From Mucilaginibacter sp. (lineage in GTDB: Bacteria > Bacteroidota > Bacteroidia > Sphingobacteriales > Sphingobacteriaceae), in contig JAQBOA010000064.1 in the NCBI GenBank assembly GCA_028288305.1, positions 38,826-102,825 on the forward strand: a stretch of 64,000 nt of DNA. Reading direction: 5' to 3'. Below the pieces are notes generated by a model. It did not search any database, was not told where the DNA came from, and saw nothing but the letters and a program-made list of their open reading frames with translations. How positions within the stretch are numbered: the stretch's first letter is position 1; the number at the start of each line of letters is the position of its first letter. The translations under genes were made by a program, and so were the position numbers. Positions 1 to 6,539 of the stretch are shown piece after piece.

Positions 1-166
1 ATATAGCATTATAACCTGCTTCTTGTAAGGCTTTCTCTGGAAATTTTTCCTGTGGTGCTTTCAACTCTTGCAAGCAAACAACATCAGGTGTTGTTTCCTG
101 AAGCCAGCGGAGCAGTACCGGCAGGTGTCCATTTACTCCATTTATATTATAGGTGGCTATTCTCAT
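1..166 (-). CDS. xth: Exodeoxyribonuclease III, 5' part only (runs off the window)
   Basis: The first 55 codons are present; the rest lies beyond the left edge. The protein begins MRIATYNINGVNGHLPVLL and continues with TTPDVVCLQELKAPQEKFP. This is the classic start of the exonuclease III / AP endonuclease family (endonuclease/exonuclease/phosphatase fold): the Asn of YNINGV and the Glu of LQELK are the conserved metal and active-site positions. Family members act in base excision repair, cutting at abasic sites and removing nucleotides from 3' ends. The ATG at 164-166 matches the normal family start. The downstream catalytic His and Asp cannot be checked here. Confidence 0.9.
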   Translation of the reverse strand, partial: MRIATYNINGVNGHLPVLLRWLQETTPDVVCLQELKAPQEKFPEKALQEAGYNAI

Positions 167-231
167 AAAAACCGAAAGCTGTTTAGTTTCAAATATTGTC
201 TAAATATAAATATATCAAACTGTCTTTGAGC

Positions 232-666
232 TTAATGATGTTTTTCTTGTATAATTTGTAAAGTTTTGATGTCTTTAGTTCCATTAAAAAACTTTTCAAG
301 AACAGACTGAAAGACCGGATTGGCGTCAGGTAATGCTGCAAACAAGGTCATAGATGATTTTAACTTCAAATCGTCAGGACTGCCGAATATATCGTTAGCA
401 TTATTTTGTTTCAGTTGAAGCAATTCATTACAGATATGAATCAGCCGGCTACCTAATACCGGATGCTTTAAGTATTCTTCTGCCTCATGAATATCCTTTA
501 TGGCATAATACTTTGAAGTTTCACTAAGCCCGAGGCCTTGTATTTGGGGAAAAATATACCATATCCAATGGCTTTTTTTCCTACCGCTTTTAACTTCGGT
601 CAAAGCAACCTGGTAATCTGTTTGCTGAGCATCCAAAAATCTTTTTAAGTCGTTCTCCTTAGTCAT
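232..666 (-). CDS. DUF1810 family protein
   Basis: This 144-residue soluble protein has the DUF1810 pattern: an N-terminal LKRFLDAQ segment, then the conserved KKSHWIWYIFPQIQGLG block (about residues 30-46), SxxSKYYAI, and a C-terminal segment with DDLKLKSSMTLFA and FQSVLEKFF. Its length is typical of the family. There is no signal peptide or membrane segment, so it should be cytoplasmic. The biochemical role of the family is not firmly established. It stands alone, 65 bp downstream of the exodeoxyribonuclease start on the same strand, and does not look like part of a larger operon. Confidence 0.85.
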   Translation of the reverse strand: MTKENDLKRFLDAQQTDYQVALTEVKSGRKKSHWIWYIFPQIQGLGLSETSKYYAIKDIHEAEEYLKHPVLGSRLIHICNELLQLKQNNANDIFGSPDDLKLKSSMTLFAALPDANPVFQSVLEKFFNGTKDIKTLQIIQEKHH

Positions 667-1145
667 AATGGTTTTAATACTATCTTTCTATCTGTGGAAT
701 TCAGAAGCTTTGTCGTATTAAACCGCAATCCACCGTTGAGTCATACTTTTAAAACAGGCAGTAAACCGGTCATTTTTTTCACAATCCGTGGAACGATTTA
801 TACAGTAATTCAAGAACTCCATACCAAACAAAAAGTTTTATTTACTATTGTTTATAAACTGAAAGTTTAATACATTTATGTTGAGTTAAGTTACATTAAC
901 TTAAAAAGGAAAGTTATACCTAACATAAAATTGTAAAATTATAAGCTATGTAAACATAAACTTTCCGTCCTGTAGTTTAAACTCTTTAGTTTGGTAAAAT
1001 ATGGCACGATTGTTTATGTTATAATATACGTTTAATTTGAAAAACAATATTATGGGACCGCTTTTTATATTGCCTAAATCCTTATTGTACCGTTCGATTA
1101 TGCCTGTTCGTTGTATCACTTTTAATTTTTAATACTTATAAGCCA
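667..1145. other. AT-rich gap between divergent genes
   Basis: No convincing gene was found in this 479-bp stretch. It separates the DUF1810 gene (leftward) from a small membrane protein gene (rightward), so promoters for both should lie here. A short inverted repeat, TTAAGTtacatTAACTTAA, occurs near 886-905. A 26-codon reading frame at about 1051-1131 has no recognisable product and is not called. Confidence 0.4.
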
Positions 1146-1487
1146 ATGTTAAAACGTAATTTGACAGGTATATATTTACTGGTTTGCGTAATTGCAACAC
1201 CATTTATGATACATTTATTTATTAGTAATTGGACCGTTTCATTGCTTTTAACAATGACAGTAGTTCCATCATTTTTAATTGCATATACATTTATTACCGT
1301 TTTACTTGTTGTATTACGTATAGGTCAGTGCATTAGAAGATATTTTACAACTCACCGAACATTAAAAGAGCCTGTTATTGATTCTAAAGAGCCACCAATT
1401 GATTCTAAACTTATTGAACCACATTCGGTTTTCGGTTTTGAAAGAATAAAATTCCGGGCAAAAGAATCGCTCCAGTATAACAAATGA
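1146..1487 (+). CDS. Small membrane protein of unknown function
   Basis: I do not recognise this 113-residue protein. Residues 7-30 and 33-60 form two hydrophobic segments (GIYLLVCVIATPFMIHLFI; LLLTMTVVPSFLIAYTFITV), followed by a basic, soluble tail of about 50 residues. The tail contains the near-repeat VIDSKEPPIDSK. It is predicted to sit in the inner membrane with two helices. The ATG follows an AT-rich region without a clear ribosome binding site, as is common in Bacteroidota. No neighbour suggests a function. Confidence 0.55.
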   Translation: MLKRNLTGIYLLVCVIATPFMIHLFISNWTVSLLLTMTVVPSFLIAYTFITVLLVVLRIGQCIRRYFTTHRTLKEPVIDSKEPPIDSKLIEPHSVFGFERIKFRAKESLQYNK

Positions 1488-1592
1488 CCATTTTCAGGTT
1501 CATTGGCTATGCAAAACTTTAATATTCAATCGGATATTTAATAGTCGATCAGCAGGAATAATTAGAATGAATGACATATAAGTGATAAAGAA

Positions 1593-2279
1593 CTATGACT
1601 GATCTTTAATCATGACATAAAAATAGACTTGGCTTCTTGTTGAAAATCCCAGGCTCTCATAAACTTTAATTGCCCGCTCATTGTCATGGCTCACATGTAG
1701 AAATGGAGTATCTGATGCAGCTTTGATACGGTTTATTTGATATTGTAAAAGTTGTCTGGCATAGCCTTTTCCGGTGTGGTCCGGGTGTGTGCAAACTGCA
1801 CTTATTTCTGCATAATTAAAAACATGCATACGCTGTCCTGCCATAGCCACAAGTTTATCACCTTCAAAAATGCCATAATAATGCCCAAATGTTATTGTTC
1901 TTGATTCAAATGGTCCGGGGTTAGTCAATTTGGCAAGAGCCAACATTTGAGGTACATGTTCATCCGTTAAAGGGGTCATTTTCAAATGTAATTCGTCCTG
2001 TGGTTTACCTGCATCACAGATCATTTGCAGGCCCTTCCTAACCCGTAACACTTTCCATGGCCCGGAAATATCCATTTCAACTGGTGTTAAAAACAATACA
2101 GGACCATTATGCGGAAGCATCTCATAGAGTAACCGGAAATTATCTGATGTGTTTTTTTCAAGGGCTATGAAAGGCGAAACTTCTTTATCAAAATATCTGA
2201 TCTGTCCGTTACCATAAGAAAGGTGTTTATTACCAGAAATCAAAGCATTCCAGGCGGGGTTGTCCAATACGTGTTCCAT
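1593..2279 (-). CDS. GNAT family N-acetyltransferase
   Basis: The C-terminal half (about residues 110-225) is a GCN5-related acetyltransferase domain: the LVAMAGQRM strand, YAEISAVCTHPDHTGKGYARQLL carrying the acetyl-CoA pyrophosphate-binding Q/RxxGxG/A-type loop (HTGKGYA), and the FLHVSHDNERAIKVYESLGF motif with the usual Asn and Tyr. The N-terminal half resembles the extension seen in FR47-like members. Its substrate is unknown. I chose the ATG at 2277-2279 (MEHVLDNPAWNAL), where homology-like sequence begins. An in-frame ATG at 2319-2321 would add 14 residues. The gene is convergent with nothing close and stands alone. Confidence 0.8.
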   Translation of the reverse strand: MEHVLDNPAWNALISGNKHLSYGNGQIRYFDKEVSPFIALEKNTSDNFRLLYEMLPHNGPVLFLTPVEMDISGPWKVLRVRKGLQMICDAGKPQDELHLKMTPLTDEHVPQMLALAKLTNPGPFESRTITFGHYYGIFEGDKLVAMAGQRMHVFNYAEISAVCTHPDHTGKGYARQLLQYQINRIKAASDTPFLHVSHDNERAIKVYESLGFSTRSQVYFYVMIKDQS

Positions 2280-2460
2280 CGCGACAAACCTATAAAAAAG
2301 CTTTGTATTGATGAAGTACATATCTACGGAAAGTAATCAAAACAAAGTAAAAATAATGAGTGAAATATAGTACTACTCCTGTTCAAAAAATATCCATTTT
2401 AAACAGTTTATTGCAATTTGCCTGTATGTAAAAAAAAATCTTTTTACATAAGTCAATTAA

Positions 2461-2484
2461 AACCAATTGCCGGGGCAATTGGTT
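2461..2484 (+). promoter_or_regulatory. Perfect hairpin upstream of the SDR gene
   Basis: AACCAATTGC at 2461-2470 pairs perfectly with GCAATTGGTT at 2475-2484 around a CGGG loop. It ends 15 bases before the Shine-Dalgarno sequence of the SDR gene. It could be an operator or a 5'-UTR structure. It lacks a downstream T-tract, so a terminator is less likely. Confidence 0.5.
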
Positions 2485-2499
2485 ATTTAATCATCACCG

Positions 2500-2506
2500 A
2501 AAGGAG
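2500..2506 (+). promoter_or_regulatory. Strong Shine-Dalgarno sequence (AAAGGAG)
   Basis: AAAGGAG ends 7 bases before the ATG at 2514. Such a strong site is unusual in this window. It decides the start of the SDR gene in favour of 2514 over the upstream in-frame codon at 2418, whose 32 extra codons read through the hairpin. Confidence 0.75.
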
Positions 2507-2513
2507 CATAACT

Positions 2514-3518
2514 ATGAATGAAGAAAATAAAGTTTCCCGGCGCAAAGTAATTTCCAGATTAAGTGCCACTATGGCCGCAGCAACAGTTTCACCGGTTTTA
2601 TCGGTACAAGGAACCTCTTACCAGGAATATAAACCAGAAAAATTACAAGATCCTACCACTAAATACCCAAAGCCACCGTTTGAAGCACAATCTCAGCCAT
2701 GGCCAGGTTTAGCCGGTAAAATGATCCCCCGCCCCGACCATGGTGAGACCAGCTATAAGGGATCCGGCCGTTTGGCGGGTAGAAAAGCGCTAATTACCGG
2801 AGGAGATTCAGGAATGGGTCGGGCTGCCGCAATTGCTTATGCCCGTGAGGGAGCGGATGTAGCAATAAACTATTTCCCGTCTGAAGAGCCGGATGCACGG
2901 GAGGTAATTGCACTTATTAAGGCAGAGGGCCGGAAGGCATTGGCTATTCCCGGAGATTTACGCGAGGAAGCATTTTGCCAGCACCTGGTAGATGAAGCAG
3001 TGCGTGGCTTGGGTGGTCTTGATATTGTAGTCAATAATGCAGGCAGGCAGCAAAGCTATCAATCGATTCTCGATATATCTACCGAGCAATTTGACTGGAC
3101 AATGAAAACAAATATCTATGCGCCCTTCTGGATTATTAAAGCTGCCCTGCCACACTTACAGCCAGGTTCGGTAATAATAGGAACCACATCTGAGCAAGCT
3201 TATGATCCATCACCCGATCTGTACGACTATGCGCAGACCAAGGCTGCTACAATGAATTACGTTAAGTCACTTGCAAAACAGCTTGGGCCAAAAGGCATCA
3301 GGGTTAATGGAGTAGCACCGGGACCAATCTGGACGCCTTTGCAAGTTAGTGGAGGAGCCACCCAGGAAAAGCTAAAAAGTTTCGGCGGCCAAACGCCTCT
3401 CGGCAGACCGGGCCAACCTGCAGAACTTGGTTCAATTTATGTCCAGCTTGCTGCGAATGACGGAAGCTTTGCTACAGGGCAAGTATATGGTTCAGCGGGG
3501 GGAAGCGGACAACCATAA
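2514..3518 (+). CDS. SDR family oxidoreductase with Tat-like leader
   Basis: This is a 334-residue short-chain dehydrogenase/reductase. The Rossmann nucleotide-binding motif TGGDSGMG lies at about residues 95-102, NNAG follows, and the catalytic Ser (TTSEQ, about 226) and YAQTK (Tyr 239, Lys 243) are all present. The overall form resembles the YghA / general stress protein 39 group: a long N-terminal extension rich in Pro and Gln, ending in the GRKALITGGDSGMGRA block. Unusually, the N-terminus reads KVSRRKVISRLSATMAAATVSPVLS, an SRRxV twin-arginine-like signal, so export of the folded, cofactor-loaded enzyme is possible. The substrate is unknown. A strong terminator follows the gene. Confidence 0.88.
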   Translation: MNEENKVSRRKVISRLSATMAAATVSPVLSVQGTSYQEYKPEKLQDPTTKYPKPPFEAQSQPWPGLAGKMIPRPDHGETSYKGSGRLAGRKALITGGDSGMGRAAAIAYAREGADVAINYFPSEEPDAREVIALIKAEGRKALAIPGDLREEAFCQHLVDEAVRGLGGLDIVVNNAGRQQSYQSILDISTEQFDWTMKTNIYAPFWIIKAALPHLQPGSVIIGTTSEQAYDPSPDLYDYAQTKAATMNYVKSLAKQLGPKGIRVNGVAPGPIWTPLQVSGGATQEKLKSFGGQTPLGRPGQPAELGSIYVQLAANDGSFATGQVYGSAGGSGQP

Positions 3519-3537
3519 AGTGTGTAAAGGTTTGTTA

Positions 3538-3570
3538 AAAAAAAGGGGTAATCAATCTACCCCTTTTTTT
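3538..3570 (+). terminator. Rho-independent terminator after the SDR gene
   Basis: AAAAGGGGTA (3541-3550) pairs with TACCCCTTTT (3558-3567) around a 7-base loop and runs into a T-tract. Flanking A and T runs extend the stem. It starts 20 bases after the SDR stop codon. Confidence 0.88.
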
Positions 3571-3679
3571 AAAGATTTAAGGCATTTGGGGTTGATAGTT
3601 TGAAGAATAATTGATAAGTTTCTCAAGATTCAATTATATCCACTGAACTCTATTAGAAATATCAACAGACATCAGGTAT

Positions 3680-4042
3680 TCAAAACTGTTTTCTTGGCCG
3701 CTTTTTTTTGATCTCCCCGCCCCTTTCTACTTTTGAATAAGATGATTGTGATGAAAAAGTTCTCTTAAATTGGGGTGAAGCCTTTTTAACCGGAGTTTGC
3801 TTTTCTTCCGTTATTTTCACACTTAATAACCGTTCACCAATAAATGAGCCATCAAGGGCTTCAACGGCACGAGCTGCCCCTTCCTCATCTTTCATCTCCA
3901 AAAAGGCGTAACCCTTACAATTACCGGTCTTCTTATCCCTGACGATTTTGATTGTGCTTACATCACCATGTGAACCAAAGAGCATAACAAGCTCCAATTC
4001 CGTAATATCCATGGGAAAGCCCCCAACAAATAATTTGATCAT
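3680..4042 (-). CDS. RNA recognition motif (RRM) RNA-binding protein
   Basis: This 120-residue protein is a single RRM domain with a basic tail. RNP2 is LFVGGF (residues 4-9) and RNP1 is KGYAFLEM (43-50), with the usual aromatic positions at Phe5, Tyr45 and Phe47. The tail from about residue 82 is rich in Lys, Arg, Ser and Gln (KKRPRKQF at the end) and is probably disordered. Such small RRM proteins occur in Bacteroidota and cyanobacteria and bind single-stranded RNA, sometimes with a cold-response role. The target is unknown. The gene stands alone, facing the SDR terminator. Confidence 0.92.
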   Translation of the reverse strand: MIKLFVGGFPMDITELELVMLFGSHGDVSTIKIVRDKKTGNCKGYAFLEMKDEEGAARAVEALDGSFIGERLLSVKITEEKQTPVKKASPQFKRTFSSQSSYSKVERGGEIKKKRPRKQF

Positions 4043-4167
4043 AAACTAATTAAAAAATAATACCTGCAAATATACTTACCAAAAAACAAAATAGGTGAAT
4101 CGGCAAACTTCTTTGCATATTTGACCAAAAAAATGTTCTTAAAATAAAATATTCAAAAACTGTTCTG

Positions 4168-4422
4168 TTATTTTTGTTTCTTCTTGTTACCAGCATTGGG
4201 GTTATTTGCCTTATATCTCATATCCGGCTTACCGCTTTTAGTTAAAGGACCAGTTGATGCAGGTGTTGTTGTCGATTTATTTGATTTATACCGCTTATCA
4301 GGTGTACCATTCTTTTTAAGATGTTGGGATGTAGCGGGTGTTTGCCTGTAATTTACGACCATTTTTGCCTGAGTTGCAAAACTAAAAATTACCGCTGTTA
4401 GCAGAATGATGATTCTTTTCAT
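4168..4422 (-). CDS. Small secreted Lys-rich protein with two repeats
   Basis: This 84-residue protein has a signal peptide (MKRIIILLTAVIFSFATQA) and a mature part of about 65 residues that is very basic. Two copies of a 12-residue unit, KNGTPDKRYKSN and KSGKPDMRYKAN, are joined by a Thr/Pro/Ser linker, and the tail is NKKKQK. It resembles small exported Bacteroidota proteins of unknown function. It is the last gene of a leftward run with the YtxH gene 39 bp upstream, so it may be expressed with these envelope or stress proteins. Confidence 0.65.
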   Translation of the reverse strand: MKRIIILLTAVIFSFATQAKMVVNYRQTPATSQHLKKNGTPDKRYKSNKSTTTPASTGPLTKSGKPDMRYKANNPNAGNKKKQK

Positions 4423-4461
4423 TGTTATTATATTTAATTCATTATTTATTAGCTGAAACTT

Positions 4462-4800
4462 TTAATAAGACTTAGGTTCATCCAAAACAGGTTCATGAAC
4501 AGGATTGTCATTTATCTCGTGATTATTAGGGGTTTCGGAACTTTTTAAATTATCCTTCAGTTCTTGTTTATTACCTGTTAATTGAGATTTTATACTGGCT
4601 GCGATTTTGTCTTTTAATCCTAATAATTGATCTACCTGGCTTACAGCAGTCTCTTTGATTGAAATTTCAAGGTTCTTTAGGGCTTGGTTAAGATTCTCGC
4701 GCGTCTCACTTCCTTTATCGGGTGCAAATAAAATACCGAGTGCTGCGCCTGCTGTTAAGCCTCCAAGTAGGGCAACAATTATTTTTGAATTGTCTTTCAT
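4462..4800 (-). CDS. YtxH domain-containing protein
   Basis: The 112-residue protein starts with a hydrophobic segment typical of YtxH/gas-vesicle-like small proteins: [27 protein letters not shown] (about residues 5-31), followed by a long amphipathic, helical region and a charged C-terminus. Family members are small membrane-associated stress proteins found across Bacteroidota and Firmicutes, and no precise biochemical role is known. It lies 7 bp downstream of the DUF937-like gene, so both are probably on one transcript. Confidence 0.85.
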   Translation of the reverse strand: MKDNSKIIVALLGGLTAGAALGILFAPDKGSETRENLNQALKNLEISIKETAVSQVDQLLGLKDKIAASIKSQLTGNKQELKDNLKSSETPNNHEINDNPVHEPVLDEPKSY

Positions 4801-4807
4801 ATAATTT

Positions 4808-5242
4808 TTATAAATTTTTAAATATGTTTCCTAAATTCCCGCTACCGCCATTTTCGGATAAGTCAGCGCTGACGCTTTCAGGTGTTAAACTGCGGTCATT
4901 GGGATTACTGGTTTTATGTGCAAATTTTTGTAATAAGCCGGGCAAAGCTGCAGAAATAGCTCCGGTGGCTGCCGGTGGCAAACCAAACTTACTGGCTAAG
5001 CTCGATATCAGACCGCCTTCAATCAGATTAACAACCGGATGGCCTGATGTTACTTCGCTTTTAAGCGAGGAAATAAGACTGTCTGTTCCGCCCAATGTTT
5101 CAGCTTGATTTTTTAACCCATTGGTAATATGAGCGGCAATTTCCTGGTGCACTGCGTCTGCACTTTCCACTGGAATAGAATTTGTCAGCTGCGGATTATT
5201 GCCTAAATGGTCTTTGACAATTTGTAAAATTTGATCGAACAT
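4808..5242 (-). CDS. DUF937/YidB-like protein
   Basis: This 144-residue protein has no signal peptide. Its middle part is rich in Gly, Ala and Ser with helical segments such as [34 protein letters not shown]. This pattern fits DUF937/YidB-like proteins, small soluble proteins of unknown function, but the match is by general character, not a firm motif. It heads a leftward three-gene group with the YtxH gene and the small Lys-rich protein. The C-terminus ends in a Gly/Asn-rich tail. Confidence 0.7.
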   Translation of the reverse strand: MFDQILQIVKDHLGNNPQLTNSIPVESADAVHQEIAAHITNGLKNQAETLGGTDSLISSLKSEVTSGHPVVNLIEGGLISSLASKFGLPPAATGAISAALPGLLQKFAHKTSNPNDRSLTPESVSADLSENGGSGNLGNIFKNL

Positions 5243-5721
5243 TATAACTGATTTTATAAAATAACCAACAAGCTATTTTAAATTTAGTTTTTAAAATATT
5301 ATTTATTAAATAATAAATTTAATTATTATAACATTTATTGCTGAAAACAAGTAATAAAAGTGATATACTAATACATAAACAATTGATACGCACTTTTTTG
5401 CGGTCTGCAGAAAGTACTTGTTTTTAAGGGCTAAAACGTTGAGAAATAAAAAACGCCGCAACTAAGAAAAATAATATTCGTATAAAACACACATTGAGCG
5501 CCCTGCTCATCAATAATTTATCAAATCAAAGAATTCCCCGGCGCGAGGCAGGGGATTTTTTTATGACTTTTTTATATTTTTTATAAAAAAAACAACTTTA
5601 TATCTTTTAATACCGTATAAATAATAAGTTTAGTTTTTAGTTTAATGTTAATAAAAATTGGTTAGGCAGCCGGGAAGATATTTTCCGGCTGTTTTGTTTT
5701 AAATCCGGATTTTGGGGCCTT
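5243..5721. other. Gene-free gap with possible non-coding RNA
   Basis: No coding frame was found in 479 bp between the DUF937-like gene start and the ankyrin gene stop. The stretch contains a 10-bp inverted repeat (AAAACAAGTA at 5344-5353; TACTTGTTTT at 5415-5424), a GC-rich TCCCC...GGGGA hairpin followed by seven Ts at 5535-5562, and a second terminator at 5667-5700. Both hairpins point rightward although no rightward gene lies upstream, so a small transcript is possible. Confidence 0.4.
5667..5700 (+). terminator. Rho-independent terminator-like hairpin
   Basis: CAGCCGGGAA (5667-5676) pairs with TTTCCGGCTG (5682-5691) with one G-T pair around a GATAT loop and is followed by TTTTGTTTT. It is oriented rightward, just past the end of the leftward ankyrin gene. 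Confidence 0.7.
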
Positions 5722-6369
5722 TTAAACTAAAACCTCAGCAATCTCTGCAAAGCCCTTTTCCCTTGCCAGATCAGCAGGGAGCTTACCACCTTCCATACGG
5801 ATGTTTACATCAGCGCCATGTGATAATAGCAGGATCAGCAAATCGATATTTCCGTTTTGAGCTGCTGAATGCAAGGCAGTTGCGCCTGCTTGTTGTTTTA
5901 CATTAACATCAGCGTTATTTTCCATCAGCATACTGGCAATATCGGTATAATTACCTGCAGCGGCAGAGTGCAAAGGGTATACTTGAAAGCCATTGTTTGA
6001 CGGCATATTAACATCTGCCCCTTTTGATACCAGGTAACGGGCAATTTCATAATGGCCAAAGTAGCACGCTAATCCTAAAGGTGTAAAGCCATCTTCAGAA
6101 TAGAAATTTATCGCCTCAGGGTGGGCATAAACAAGATTGGCAACTGTATCAAATTCCCCCGCCGCTGATGCTTCAAAAAGATTGATCTCGTCCAGGTATT
6201 TTAATAATAGCGCTGTAACTTCAGGTTTTTTATAATAACAAGAAAGCATAAGTGGTGAAACTTGCTGACTGGTACGACTTTTTGTAAGTGTAGGATCTTG
6301 CTTTAGCAAAGAATCCAAATTGCTAAGATCGCCCGTTGTAATGTACAGCTCCAGTTTTTCAACACTCAT
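5722..6369 (-). CDS. Ankyrin repeat protein
   Basis: The 215-residue protein consists almost wholly of ankyrin repeats. Clear units include DGFTPLGLACYFGHYEIARYLVSKGADVN, GFQVYPLHSAAAGNYTDIASMLMENNADVN and GATALHSAAQNGNIDLLILLLSHGADVN, with the diagnostic TPLxxA and GADVN signatures. About six repeats can be drawn, the N-terminal ones degenerate. There is no signal peptide, so it is probably a cytoplasmic protein-protein interaction scaffold; the partner is unknown. It is transcribed away from ftsK, and the shared upstream region is about 170 bp. Confidence 0.9.
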   Translation of the reverse strand: MSVEKLELYITTGDLSNLDSLLKQDPTLTKSRTSQQVSPLMLSCYYKKPEVTALLLKYLDEINLFEASAAGEFDTVANLVYAHPEAINFYSEDGFTPLGLACYFGHYEIARYLVSKGADVNMPSNNGFQVYPLHSAAAGNYTDIASMLMENNADVNVKQQAGATALHSAAQNGNIDLLILLLSHGADVNIRMEGGKLPADLAREKGFAEIAEVLV

Positions 6370-6488
6370 TTCTTATTTTATAATAAATTATATTAAGACA
6401 ACAAATTTGCCATATAAGTTTTAATTTTTTAGGTTTAATTCACTGATGATACTCAACATTGTTTAAATTTAAATATCAGGCTGAATAA

Positions 6489-6516
6489 TTTGTTTAATCT
6501 ATTAACTTTATATTTG
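6489..6516 (+). promoter_or_regulatory. Bacteroidota-type promoter of ftsK
   Basis: TATATTTG at 6509-6516 is an exact match to the TAnnTTTG -7 element known for Bacteroidota. A TTTG at 6489-6492 lies 16 bases upstream and could be the -33 element, slightly closer than usual. The ftsK start codon follows 23 bases later. Confidence 0.6.
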
Positions 6517-6539
6517 TACCATATCATGGTTATATCAGG

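Noticed and set aside
1051-1131. A 26-codon possible leader peptide before the small membrane gene
   Set aside because: No regulatory hairpin or codon bias supports a leader peptide; too short to tell from chance.
2418-2513. Upstream start for the SDR gene
   Set aside because: The extra 32 codons cross a perfect hairpin and the strong Shine-Dalgarno; the twin-arginine-like signal sits at the N-terminus only when the ATG at 2514 is used.
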